This document shows, piece by piece, positions 34,976-42,911 of a stretch of 64,000 nt of DNA. Where the stretch lies: the IMG/VR virus record IMGVR_UViG_3300028801_000008, positions 1 to 64,000 of that record; one strand, 5' to 3'. This DNA is from a virus. A model generated the notes under the pieces. That model was not told the origin of the DNA and searched no databases. It saw only the letters and a list, made by a program, of their open reading frames with translations. The translations under genes and the position numbers were made by a program. Each line of letters starts with the position of its first letter. Positions within the stretch are counted from its first letter, which is position 1.

Positions 34976-35253
34976 ACCTGACCATCAACGGCAAAGCAAT
35001 CAAGAAGCAAACCCTGATCATCCTGGGCTTGATCGCCACGGGTGCCGCCGCGAGCCAAGTTACGGCCGTCAACCATTTTCTCAGCTACCATCCACGCCTA
35101 GCGCCGCTCGGTCAGTTTCTATTGGCCGCGATCGCAGTTCTGCACACTCCATACGTCGAACAGATCCTGTTTCACCAACAGGAGCAACAACCGGACGGAA
35201 CGGAAGTAGACACCAAGGTGTCGGTTACCCCTGGCGCACCACCAACCAAGTAA
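34972..35253 (+). CDS. Putative holin
   Basis: 93 aa. Two hydrophobic segments (TLIILGLIATGAAASQVTAV and LAPLGQFLLAAIAVLHT) with a basic N-terminus and a hydrophilic acidic C-terminus fit a small holin. It sits three genes after the spikes and directly downstream of the endolysin. Assigned by topology and context only. Confidence 0.55.
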   Translation: MNLTINGKAIKKQTLIILGLIATGAAASQVTAVNHFLSYHPRLAPLGQFLLAAIAVLHTPYVEQILFHQQEQQPDGTEVDTKVSVTPGAPPTK

Positions 35254-35268
35254 GCAAGGAGACTGAAT

Positions 35269-35808
35269 ATGAAAAATCTTATCGCAGGAATTACAAAGGG
35301 CTCGGTAGTCGCCGCCCTTTGCCTAACACTGTGCGCCGCGCCAATGGTGGGCTGCACCGGCTCGCAAGTGGTCAATGAGGTCAACGTGGTACTGACCGAG
35401 GCAGTGAACATTCTGGCGGTAGCGCAGCCTAATGCTCCTTGGGCACCGCAGTTGAAGGCTGCAGTGGCCGCACTGCAGACCGCAGAGGCGACGTGGCAGG
35501 CTGGCGGTACGGTGGTCATCGTAGAGGACGCGCTCAATACCATCGTAGCTATTACGGCAGCCATCCCGCTTACGGCCGCATACTCTCCGCTGATCGATGT
35601 GCTAGTTGCCGGTATTGAGGCAATCCTGGCTGCACTGCCGCCGAGCACTGTGGCGCCTACACCAGTAGTGGCAGCCTCCCATAACCCGCACATCGGGCGC
35701 GTGCAAATCAAGCACCACATGCTGCATAGTCGCGTCAGTGACTTCAAGGCAGCCTGGAACGCCGCCGTGAAGGCCGACTCGCGTTTGGCCGGTGCTGAAC
35801 TAAAGTAA
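35269..35808 (+). CDS. Putative lipoprotein of the lysis region
   Basis: 179 aa; AAGGAG upstream. Signal peptide with a lipobox-like site (LCAAPMVGC). The body is Ala/Val-rich and helical, without recognised domains, ending in a His-rich and basic tail. Could be an outer-membrane spanin-like partner or a superinfection-exclusion lipoprotein; the sequence does not decide. Confidence 0.6.
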   Translation: MKNLIAGITKGSVVAALCLTLCAAPMVGCTGSQVVNEVNVVLTEAVNILAVAQPNAPWAPQLKAAVAALQTAEATWQAGGTVVIVEDALNTIVAITAAIPLTAAYSPLIDVLVAGIEAILAALPPSTVAPTPVVAASHNPHIGRVQIKHHMLHSRVSDFKAAWNAAVKADSRLAGAELK

Positions 35809-35821
35809 CCTTCGGCAAGCA

Positions 35822-35857
35822 GGGAGTCGGCCTTCGGGTCGGCTCCCTTTCTTCTTT
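35822..35857 (+). terminator. Rho-independent terminator with TTCG tetraloop
   Basis: GGGAGTCGGCC pairs with GGTCGGCTCCC (11 bp, two G-U) around TTCG, followed by TTTCTTCTTT. Ends the lysis transcript. Confidence 0.85.
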
Positions 35858-35883
35858 GCACGCAACATTGGAAGGACTGAAAC

Positions 35884-36645
35884 ATGGGATTCAAATACGG
35901 AAAGAACGCCCCGAAGCGCAGGCTGAGTATGCCGTCACTTAGCGATTTCCTGGACAAGGCTGATACGTGGCCTGTCGCGCCCGCGCACGGCTGGGAGTAC
36001 GCCGTGCCAGACGCCGCGCTCAGCATCCTGGGTAACGACCAGTGGGGTGACTGTGCGTGCGCCGGGGCACTGCACCTTATACAAGCGCAGAGCTACAACA
36101 CTGGCCGTCCAGTGCAGCCGACCACCGCCGATGCGCTCAGTCTGTATTCCGCCGTAACCGGGTTCAACATAAACGCCGGTCCATCCGGAGACAACCCGAC
36201 CGACCAAGGCACGGCTCTGACCGACCTGTTGACCTACTGGCAAAAGATTGGCGTGCAAGTGGGAGTCTCCGCGCACAAGATACTCGCCTACGCGGCGCTG
36301 GATGTATCCAGCCTTGCGCAGATGAAGTGGGCCGCGTACACGTTCGGTGGACTGTACCTTGGCATACAGTGCCCGGAGCAGTGCCAGCAGAACACGTCCA
36401 ATTGGAACTTCGCGCCGGGTCTGAAGCCCGAAGGTGGCCACTGCATCGTGCAGCTCGGCGAAGGTGCGGCCGGCGGCACTGTCAATAGCTGGGGCATGAA
36501 GATTCCGATGTCGAACGAGTTCATGCTTGGCTACATCGACGAAGGGTACGTCATTGTCACGGAGGACTGGGTGAACCAAAACAGCGGCAAGACGCCGTCT
36601 GGACTTGACCTGACCGGCCTGCTGGCAGCGGCCAAGAAGGTGTAG
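35884..36645 (+). CDS. Papain-like cysteine protease family protein
   Basis: 253 aa. The C1-type order is visible: GNDQWGDCACAGALHLIQ (candidate catalytic Cys), GGHCIVQLG (His) and VNSWGMKI (Asn in the NSWG motif of papain). Lies outside the lysis terminator in its own short operon. There is no signal peptide. The target is unknown; related proteins occur in soil bacteria and their phages. Confidence 0.7.
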   Translation: MGFKYGKNAPKRRLSMPSLSDFLDKADTWPVAPAHGWEYAVPDAALSILGNDQWGDCACAGALHLIQAQSYNTGRPVQPTTADALSLYSAVTGFNINAGPSGDNPTDQGTALTDLLTYWQKIGVQVGVSAHKILAYAALDVSSLAQMKWAAYTFGGLYLGIQCPEQCQQNTSNWNFAPGLKPEGGHCIVQLGEGAAGGTVNSWGMKIPMSNEFMLGYIDEGYVIVTEDWVNQNSGKTPSGLDLTGLLAAAKKV

Positions 36646-36647
36646 CC

Positions 36648-37190
36648 ATGACTGAAAGCACGTACGCTCTTGTGTGGGATCGCAGCTGGGCTCTGCAATT
36701 CGACCAGAACCAGAAATATCTGGTAATACGCTTTATCGATGAACCAGGAATAATATCCGGGCTCATCACGTGGACCACCGACAGTAAGTGGTGCCACACC
36801 GAGGCTCTAAGCCGCGATGGTCAACACTGGGTAGGGGCACATTCCGGAACAGGAGTTAACTCTAGGCCACTGAACTGGTGCAAACCGACGCGGGAACGCC
36901 GCTACGCCATACCGGTCACGGATGCCGAGTACGAGACGGCCATGACCTGGCTGGAATCGAAGATCGGGTGCCCGTACGACTACGCGGACATAGTTGGTCT
37001 ATTCATACACGCGCGCATCGGTGTGGACAACCATCTGCTGATATGCTCCGCGTTGATGACGCTGTTCATGCAGCAGGCAGACAAGTGGCCGCTCAACTGT
37101 CTAGAGGACGAAGACAACCTCGTCACACCCGAGACGCTGCACCTGAGCCCTCTATTCATGAACCACTGCATTTACGCGTTGGCAGCGTAG
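36648..37190 (+). CDS. Permuted papain-fold (YiiX / NlpC-P60-like) hydrolase
   Basis: 180 aa, two bases after the previous stop. It has the permuted NlpC/P60 order: WCHTEALSRDG (catalytic His first), IGCPYDYADIVGLF, and LLICSALMT (catalytic Cys), with a C-terminal TPETLHLSPLF. Members act on lipids or peptide links. Pairing with the preceding papain-like gene is notable. Confidence 0.65.
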   Translation: MTESTYALVWDRSWALQFDQNQKYLVIRFIDEPGIISGLITWTTDSKWCHTEALSRDGQHWVGAHSGTGVNSRPLNWCKPTRERRYAIPVTDAEYETAMTWLESKIGCPYDYADIVGLFIHARIGVDNHLLICSALMTLFMQQADKWPLNCLEDEDNLVTPETLHLSPLFMNHCIYALAA

Positions 37191-37197
37191 ACAAGTA

Positions 37198-37249
37198 AGA
37201 CCCGGCTGGCTGGTACTCAGAACATCGAGTGCCAGCCAGCCGGGTCTTT
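37198..37249. terminator. Bidirectional terminator between the convergent halves
   Basis: A 22-bp stem (37198-37219 with 37228-37249, one G-U pair) with an 8-base loop, followed by TTTT on the plus side. It lies between the stops of the plus-strand gene (37190) and the minus-strand gene (37256), so it can end both transcripts. Confidence 0.9.
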
Positions 37250-37255
37250 TGTCGT

Positions 37256-37540
37256 TTAAGACTTCTCATCCGGATAGTACACTTCGATCAGCTTCTGTAG
37301 GAAGTGCTGTGCTTTCTTCAGGTCTTCCAGGCCGTTCTTACCGAGGAAGCGTAATGTGTACTTGGCCACCTGTCCAACCAAGTATGGCATCTTGGCATAC
37401 AGATCCCAGTGCTGAATAATTTTATGACAGTGAGGACACACCGCCGACGCCTCTTGATAGTGACTACCTCCTACCTGCGTATCGTTAGCCTTGCTACTCG
37501 AAGACGTTGAATTCCGGACCTGCTTCACTACGGGTTTCAC
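37256..37540 (-). CDS. DUF3310 protein
   Basis: 94 aa from GTG 37540 with AAGGAG 7 bases upstream. The core VGGSHYQ, QHWDLYAKMPYLVGQVAKYTLRFLGKNGLEDLKKAQHFL is characteristic of DUF3310, a small phage family often linked to nucleotide metabolism. Last gene of the minus-strand half; it overlaps the HD gene by 47 bases. Confidence 0.8.
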   Translation of the reverse strand: MKPVVKQVRNSTSSSSKANDTQVGGSHYQEASAVCPHCHKIIQHWDLYAKMPYLVGQVAKYTLRFLGKNGLEDLKKAQHFLQKLIEVYYPDEKS

Positions 37541-38072
37541 GATAGATCTCCTTTATAGCTTCGTACATGTTAGAGGCGCGCAGCGCGATGTCCAAGGGTA
37601 CTTCCGTATTTACCGTGAGTGTTTCGATGTATGAACAGAATCGCTTCCAGATCAGCATGACGTTCTTGTTACCTAAGGCAAGCTCACGGCAGCAATACAG
37701 CAGACCATCAAAGCAGTCAGCCAGCTTAAGGATGAGCAACTCCTCCGGATCCAACCATTGCTCATAATCCAGGTCGTACTTACGCAGCGTCTTCTGCTCC
37801 CAGTCATGGACTAGGTCAGACAGGCCCATCATGCGCTTGGCTGGAGCGCTGATGTCTGACGCTGCTTGCTCGGCCAGATCATGCGTTAGCGCTGCCATAA
37901 GCAACATGGCGCTGGCTTGCGTACGACCCTCGGCATCTTTGCCGGCCAGTAAACTGCACCAAAGAGCAACGCCGAACGAGTGTGACGCATCGGTGTCTGT
38001 GCGTAAGCCTGGACGTGCGTGGTAGCGAATTACACTACCGCCCTCGTAAATGAATTGCAGGAGTTCTTTCAC
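37494..38072 (-). CDS. HD-domain phosphohydrolase (YfbR-like)
   Basis: 192 aa from GTG 38072 in a GTGA overlap, with GGAGG just upstream. HD signature: SHSFGVALWCSLL (H), ALTHDLAE (the HD pair) and LKLADCFDGLLYC (final D). Such proteins remove phosphate from deoxynucleoside monophosphates. Its overlap with the thymidylate-synthase-like gene suggests a role in shaping the nucleotide pool, perhaps by depleting a competing dNMP. Confidence 0.75.
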   Translation of the reverse strand: MKELLQFIYEGGSVIRYHARPGLRTDTDASHSFGVALWCSLLAGKDAEGRTQASAMLLMAALTHDLAEQAASDISAPAKRMMGLSDLVHDWEQKTLRKYDLDYEQWLDPEELLILKLADCFDGLLYCCRELALGNKNVMLIWKRFCSYIETLTVNTEVPLDIALRASNMYEAIKEIYRETRSEAGPEFNVFE

Positions 38073-39166
38073 TTCCGCCTCCGTTCTTTCCACTCGTAGC
38101 ACGCGCGCTTCCAGTCCGGCGCGTCAATGCCATCGAGGCAAGTGTTGCTGCTGTATTCATCCTTCCACTTTCGGAACACCCAGAACAGGAACATCGGAAT
38201 GGCTACCGCATGGAAGAATGGCGTCTTGCAGGCGGGGACGTTCGCTGCAAGCTGCGTAGCTTCTGGTAATACGTCTGACGGGAACGTTGCCGGCGGTGGG
38301 GTGGCACGTATCACCTTCAGCGCCCACGGCATGAACAGCTTCAGGTCGTCGTCGAATCCTTCTGTGATAGAGGGTCCAAGAGGTTCCAACTGATCGAGCG
38401 TAACGCACTCGTATTCAATGGCGTTCAGCTTGTCAATACTGAACTTGTCGGTATACGTATGCAGATTGTTCGTGAACTGATAGTAACTGCCCATCGGCAC
38501 ACCGATACGCATCGCCATGTACTCCAACAGGAAGCTGAAGTGGACCGCGTTCGCGCCGAATGCGCCCCACATACTGTCGTTGCTGCGGTTCATGACGGTC
38601 ATGTTCAGCTTGCCGGCTCGTATGGCGAAGTAAGCGTGCGTGTTGCACGGAACGGCTTTACCACCGTTGCACGCAACGCCAAGATCATCGCTGTACTGTA
38701 CGCCACTTTTCGCCTCCCATTGCGGGGCGCTTGGCGCAATATCAGCGTTCCACATCGCCAATACGCAGCGCCTGCTTCCCGGATTCGACTTGAGCTCCTC
38801 CACTATGGCATCGAGCTGGTCATAGCCGAAGAATTCTCGCCAGCGCCATCCGTAAGAGTCCCACATAGTCTTGCCATCATCTGAAAACTGCGAGTATGAG
38901 GCATTAAAGAAAACCGGAAACTCCAGTTCGTTGCTCCCCGAGAAAAACCACAACGCCTCCATCACATGGAATACGTGGTTCGCATCGCGCGTTGGTGAAT
39001 ACAGCACTCGCTGCCTTGGGTCGGTATACTCGATACACACCGGCCCTGGCGCTACTAGCACTGGACCTACTCTGGAGTCCTCTTTGATTCCACTGTGTAA
39101 CAAATGCTGTAGTCCAAGTGAAAGCGCCTCATTTACGTCTCTAGCTTTGTAACTGTACATCTTCAC
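38069..39166 (-). CDS. Thymidylate-synthase-family enzyme (dUMP methylase or hydroxymethylase)
   Basis: 365 aa. Catalytic segment NGGKAVPCNTHAYFAIRAGKLNMTVMNRSNDSMWGAFGANAVHFSFLLEYMA contains the nucleophile in a PCNTH rather than the PPCH of ordinary ThyA, and the Asn in GAN that in this fold favours dUMP over dCMP. The N-terminal half is unlike host ThyA. A C-terminal basic extension is present. Given the neighbouring aGPT-PPlase-like gene, a dUMP hydroxymethylase is likelier than ThyA, but the motif alone cannot prove it. Confidence 0.75.
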   Translation of the reverse strand: MKMYSYKARDVNEALSLGLQHLLHSGIKEDSRVGPVLVAPGPVCIEYTDPRQRVLYSPTRDANHVFHVMEALWFFSGSNELEFPVFFNASYSQFSDDGKTMWDSYGWRWREFFGYDQLDAIVEELKSNPGSRRCVLAMWNADIAPSAPQWEAKSGVQYSDDLGVACNGGKAVPCNTHAYFAIRAGKLNMTVMNRSNDSMWGAFGANAVHFSFLLEYMAMRIGVPMGSYYQFTNNLHTYTDKFSIDKLNAIEYECVTLDQLEPLGPSITEGFDDDLKLFMPWALKVIRATPPPATFPSDVLPEATQLAANVPACKTPFFHAVAIPMFLFWVFRKWKDEYSSNTCLDGIDAPDWKRACYEWKERRRK

Positions 39167-39185
39167 TTCCTTTCGCTGCTATGGG

Positions 39186-40058
39186 TTAATTATAAGCTTC
39201 GCCGCTGGCGCGGAACTTCTGCTTCGCTCTGCCGCCGTTGTACTTCACCTTGCAGTATTTGCTGAATTCACACAGACAGTTCTGTAGATTCTGCGCATCC
39301 AACACTGGGCATTTCAACTTTGGCTGAGCTACCTTCATCAAATCCAGCAGCGTAGCATGCCATTCCTCTTCGTTCCAGCGCGCAGTTGGTTCTCTTCCCA
39401 CGAGCCAGTTTAACCCTCTACGACTTCCTGGCCCTGACATTGCGAACGTCATCCAGTCTTCAGCCTTCTTCATAGAAGGCAGGTGCTTAATATCCGCCAC
39501 GACCTGCGCACTCATGAACCCACCTCCGAAGCCGTGATGTAACATGAGCGCTTCTTGCAACGTACTAAGCTCACACCCGGTACGCACCAAGTTACCTAGC
39601 AGCTTACGGCTGTTCCACAACGGCCCAAGCACCTGGTCGGCCAAGTACGACGCCTTGGACTGTCCTTTGGTAGCACCGACGGCGTTTATCATGTATGCCC
39701 CTGTGAACGTCGCCATGCCGTCCTTCTTGCGCGCCTCCATCAGCTTCACAAACCGCTTCGGATTCCATTTTGATGGATAACCGAGCGCTTCCAGGCTCGC
39801 CGGCAAGTTCACCAACCGTGCCAGCGCCATTGCGAAGACTACCGTGTCGTAGTCCTCCGCGTGCGGCTGTAACCAGTTTTCGTGTATACACTTAGTGACC
39901 CTGTCGTCTTCGCGACGTACGTTGGTAAAGCGGTATTCCAACAGGATAGGATCCTTCGTCCACGGAGCAGGCTTCCCAGCCAATCGCTTCTGATGTATGG
40001 ACCAACGCTCGTTCACGAAGTACACGAACTCTTCAAGCCTTGGGAACTGCTTGCTCAT
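39186..40058 (-). CDS. Alpha-glutamyl/putrescinyl thymine pyrophosphorylase-like protein (aGPT-PPlase clade)
   Basis: 290 aa. The N-terminus follows the family order closely: FVYFVNERWSIHQKRLAG, PWTKDPILLEYRFTNVRREDDRVTKCI, then ALARLVNLPASLEALGY. The C-terminal half has KAEDWMTFAMSGPGSRRGLNWL and CEFSKYCK. These DNA-glycosylase-fold proteins take part in turning 5-hydroxymethyluracil in phage DNA into amino-acid or polyamine hypermodified thymine. Its overlap with the nucleotidyltransferase gene supports one pathway. Confidence 0.75.
   Translation of the reverse strand: MSKQFPRLEEFVYFVNERWSIHQKRLAGKPAPWTKDPILLEYRFTNVRREDDRVTKCIHENWLQPHAEDYDTVVFAMALARLVNLPASLEALGYPSKWNPKRFVKLMEARKKDGMATFTGAYMINAVGATKGQSKASYLADQVLGPLWNSRKLLGNLVRTGCELSTLQEALMLHHGFGGGFMSAQVVADIKHLPSMKKAEDWMTFAMSGPGSRRGLNWLVGREPTARWNEEEWHATLLDLMKVAQPKLKCPVLDAQNLQNCLCEFSKYCKVKYNGGRAKQKFRASGEAYN
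39189..39194 (-). promoter_or_regulatory. -10 promoter box (TATAAT) before the thymidylate-synthase-like gene
   Basis: GAAGCTTATAATTAA on the minus strand, 22 bases before the ATG, immediately next to the stop codon of the upstream gene. No -35 box is seen. Confidence 0.5.
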
Positions 40059-40752
40059 ACGCCTCCAGTTCAGCCGGTGTGCCTACGTGGTTGAATTCAT
40101 CGGCTGCGATCACCATGGCCGTGGTCAACTGCAAATTGTTGTGGCACGGTGCCAGATAGTACTCACCGTTAGTCATCGTACTGAGAATCACCATCTCGTA
40201 GATGGCGCGCTTGGCAAGCTCCCACGACTGGAATGCATGAACGCCGCAAGAAGCAATACCGCTTATGCGCTGCTTCTCCACCACCTGCGTCACTAAGTGA
40301 TCCTTCATGATAACGAAACTGTAGCGCTCGCTGTCATCCTTAGGACGGAAGCACAGCATAGAAGACTGCACGCCAGACTTGAAGCAAGCCTCACTAAACT
40401 CAGAGAACTTAGCAAGCACACCACTCTTGAAGATGGTGTCACAGTCCATGACCAGCACCGGATCGGTATCGCGAATCACACCTGACGCCGCCAACAAAGA
40501 CATGGCCGCACCCTTCTGCACGAACCGAATGGGCACGCGGATCGGATGCATGTTCTTCGGCGTTTGCTTGTGAAGCTCACTGTACAAATCCACCAAGCAC
40601 ACAACGACAGGCGTCTTGATGATTTCAGACGCCTGGACCAGCGCATGCTGTATCATCGTGCGACCGCGCGCTGGGAGCAGCGGTTTAGGCGTCATTACCC
40701 CGTTACTGACAAATCGTTCACCGCGTCCTGCCGCCAGAATAACTACTTGCAT
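40033..40752 (-). CDS. Sugar-nucleotidyltransferase-like protein
   Basis: 239 aa. The NTP-transferase signature MQVVILAAGRGERFVSNG followed by PKPLLPARGRTMIQHAL gives the GxGxR...K binding loop. VLVMDCDTIF supplies the metal-binding Asp. Such enzymes form NDP-sugars or CDP-/UDP-activated groups. It overlaps the kinase gene by 10 bases and the aGPT-PPlase-like gene by 26. The activated substrate is unknown. Confidence 0.8.
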   Translation of the reverse strand: MQVVILAAGRGERFVSNGVMTPKPLLPARGRTMIQHALVQASEIIKTPVVVCLVDLYSELHKQTPKNMHPIRVPIRFVQKGAAMSLLAASGVIRDTDPVLVMDCDTIFKSGVLAKFSEFSEACFKSGVQSSMLCFRPKDDSERYSFVIMKDHLVTQVVEKQRISGIASCGVHAFQSWELAKRAIYEMVILSTMTNGEYYLAPCHNNLQLTTAMVIAADEFNHVGTPAELEAYEQAVPKA

Positions 40753-41480
40753 GCATCCACTCTCATTTCCGTGCGAAGTTCTTCCGCCAAATTACGCAGG
40801 CCCGATACGACGTCAATGGCCCATACACGCGCCTGCGGCTGCACACCATACAGCCGAATGATGTGCGTCAGCATGTAGTAGATACAGAGGTCCAGGTTCA
40901 ATTTTTGCTCGACCAAGAACTTACGTATCATGTAACGTTCCGACTCCAGGCAAGGGCGACCGTAGTGGAAGTACGACTGCAGCAGCTTGCCGCCGTCAAG
41001 CTCGGCCTCTTGTGGCAATGGACGCGTACTAGGGTCTAGCCAATAACCGTCGCGTACGTAGTTCTCCAGGGTGGGATCACCATGTACGACCTGTGCTCCT
41101 TTGCTTTGCGTACTACCAATTCGTTCGTACCACGTCGTCAGCGCCGACCGGATAATAGGCGGAAAGCCTTCTGTGCGAGTGAACGGCTCTACTTGGACTA
41201 CGTGGTGGCGACGGCGGCCCTCATAATCGTAGACATGCGCCACCGGCAGGTCCCATAAAGCAGCCAACCGGGCCAGCGCCAACGGCAGGTCCAGTACCGG
41301 CGATGGTTCGCCCATTACCGGCATGACGTAGCCGCCAGTCGTTATACCTAGCACCGGCACAAATACGTCCGGATAGGCGCGCATCTTAGCGCCTTGCGTC
41401 GGCACACCATGGCCACTCTTATAGATACACGGCTCTAGGGCTGCTCCGCTGTTGCGCTGAATCTTGTGGTGAATGATCAC
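40743..41480 (-). CDS. APH-fold small-molecule kinase
   Basis: 245 aa from GTG 41480 (GTGA overlap). The C-lobe motif QVVHGDPTLENYVRDGYWLDPS matches the HGDxxxxN catalytic loop plus the DFG-position Asp of aminoglycoside phosphotransferase / choline kinase-type enzymes; the N-lobe is reduced. Kinase plus nucleotidyltransferase parallels the LicA/LicC logic of phosphorylating and then activating a small alcohol. Substrate not identifiable. Confidence 0.65.
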   Translation of the reverse strand: MIIHHKIQRNSGAALEPCIYKSGHGVPTQGAKMRAYPDVFVPVLGITTGGYVMPVMGEPSPVLDLPLALARLAALWDLPVAHVYDYEGRRRHHVVQVEPFTRTEGFPPIIRSALTTWYERIGSTQSKGAQVVHGDPTLENYVRDGYWLDPSTRPLPQEAELDGGKLLQSYFHYGRPCLESERYMIRKFLVEQKLNLDLCIYYMLTHIIRLYGVQPQARVWAIDVVSGLRNLAEELRTEMRVDACK

Positions 41481-41644
41481 GCCGTGCCTCCCATCATCTT
41501 CCGTACGACGACGCGGTAATCCTCCGTGCCGCTCTTGTGCGCGTCCTCCACCAGTTTGCGATTACCACGCCGCACCCACCGGTTGAAGCAGCCAAGGTTA
41601 CAGAACCGATTCGCACACTTCTTCTTGCAATTTTCGCACTTCAT
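41477..41644 (-). CDS. Tiny Cys-rich zinc-finger protein
   Basis: 55 aa between kinase and glycosyltransferase genes with ATGA and GTGA overlaps at its two ends. The N-terminus MKCENCKKKCANRFCNLGCF gives five Cys (3, 6, 10, 15, 19), a likely zinc site, followed by a basic helix (NRWVRRGNRK). Not recognised; possibly a subunit that brings the modification enzymes to DNA, which is inference. Confidence 0.7.
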   Translation of the reverse strand: MKCENCKKKCANRFCNLGCFNRWVRRGNRKLVEDAHKSGTEDYRVVVRKMMGGTA

Positions 41645-42564
41645 GCCGTCACCGCTTTCTTTGCTGCCTTCCGTACGCTTGGAACCTTGGGCTGAGCCAG
41701 AGAGGAGAGGTAAGCCTTCTTCCAGGCTACCACGACCTCCTTACGCACAGCCGTCGTGGTGTACGCGCGGTCCACCACCTTCACGAAGCCGGGGTGTAGC
41801 TTGGCCAACTCGAAGCACTGGGCGTCGCTGTACTCCATACTGCGCTCGCCGCTGCACCCTCCCGCCGCGCCGAATGTGCCGTACTCGTTGTTGAGTAGCT
41901 CGACGTAGTTGTGGCACTCATGGCCTTTACGCAACATGGACAACACCACGTGGAAGTCCTCGCGCAGACCTATGGCGTCGAAGCGAATCTTCTCTTTGAG
42001 ATAGAGCTCTCGGTTGACACCGAAAGCATACATCATCCTTGCGTTCTTCTCCCACGCCGCTTTCTTCTTGTCAGAGTGACGCCGATGCGCGATGCCGATC
42101 ATACCGAGGTCGTGCTCTTTACCAGCGTAGGAATCCATCTCCTGGAATAGCTTCAAGAGGACCTTGTCCTTAGGATAGCGACGCATCATCAGCGAGGTTC
42201 CAGCCGGTGCGTCCGGAGCTACGGCGTACGCCTTGCGATGCTCCTCCCACACGCGCCACTTAGCCGGGCAGCGCTCGAAGAACGCCAGGTCGTCGTCCAT
42301 CATAAATAGAAACTTGCCGGCTACGTTCTTCATAATCCAGTGACGCTTCGTAGCGATGGATGTAGTGCCCTTGGCTGTAAGCACTTGGTTAGCCGGGTAC
42401 AGCTTCTTCAGCGCCTTGGCTTCGTCAGGCAACGAAGCCACGAGGATGACCTCGGCCTGGAGCGCAGTCGGCAGCGCCTGGAGCGTTATCTGCTTGTTAA
42501 CACGACCGTGCGTGGGGATGATGAGTGTTAGGTTTTTCAGGATCGTTCTCCTCTTACGTGGCAA
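41641..42564 (-). CDS. GT-A-like glycosyltransferase
   Basis: 307 aa. Opens LTLIIPTHGRVNKQ, a GT-A Rossmann start, then VAGKFLFMMDDDLAFF, the Asp triad that holds the nucleotide-sugar metal. RFDAIGLREDFHVVLSMLRKGH is like the acceptor-side region. Clearly related to phage DNA-modifying or capsular transferases. The start is uncertain: TTG 42564 lacks a Shine-Dalgarno, whereas GAGGAG stands 7 bases before an in-frame CTG at 42540. Confidence 0.7.
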   Translation of the reverse strand: MPRKRRTILKNLTLIIPTHGRVNKQITLQALPTALQAEVILVASLPDEAKALKKLYPANQVLTAKGTTSIATKRHWIMKNVAGKFLFMMDDDLAFFERCPAKWRVWEEHRKAYAVAPDAPAGTSLMMRRYPKDKVLLKLFQEMDSYAGKEHDLGMIGIAHRRHSDKKKAAWEKNARMMYAFGVNRELYLKEKIRFDAIGLREDFHVVLSMLRKGHECHNYVELLNNEYGTFGAAGGCSGERSMEYSDAQCFELAKLHPGFVKVVDRAYTTTAVRKEVVVAWKKAYLSSLAQPKVPSVRKAAKKAVTA

Positions 42565-42593
42565 AGGCGTCTAAGACACCCGGGGAAATACAA

Positions 42594-42617
42594 AGACGCC
42601 CGATGTTCTGGGCGTCT
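42594..42617 (-). terminator. Hairpin terminator before the modification cluster
   Basis: On the minus strand AGACGCCC pairs with GGGCGTCT around the loop AGAACATC, followed by TTGTATTT. It separates the early operon from the DNA-modification cluster. Confidence 0.75.
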
Positions 42618-42650
42618 CATACTCTTCGTGTTCAGGCTATCTGTAGTGGT

Positions 42651-42845
42651 TTACTTGCTTCTAGCCGACTTGCGCGCCGCCAGAAACTTCGCATGACGCG
42701 GCGCTCGTTCGGCTCGTATGGCGTCTTCCATCTTAGAACGAGCAGACGAGCTCATTTCCTCGAAGCGACGCTTCGTAACGCCGTCAACGGTTATGGAAGG
42801 CAGGATGCCAATGCGGCGGATACGACGAGCTAGAGAGGTAGGCAT
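42651..42845 (-). CDS. Small basic protein
   Basis: 64 aa, ATG after AAGGATT. Arg/Lys-rich and helical (RFEEMSSSARSKMEDAIRAERAPRHAKFLAARK); may bind nucleic acid. Not recognised. Last gene before the hairpin at 42594. Confidence 0.6.
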   Translation of the reverse strand: MPTSLARRIRRIGILPSITVDGVTKRRFEEMSSSARSKMEDAIRAERAPRHAKFLAARKSARSK

Positions 42846-42911
42846 GATGTCAATCCTTTTCAGGCTGAGATGTGTCCGGATAACGCGCCGGACTCGCGCT
42901 ACTACGCTGAA

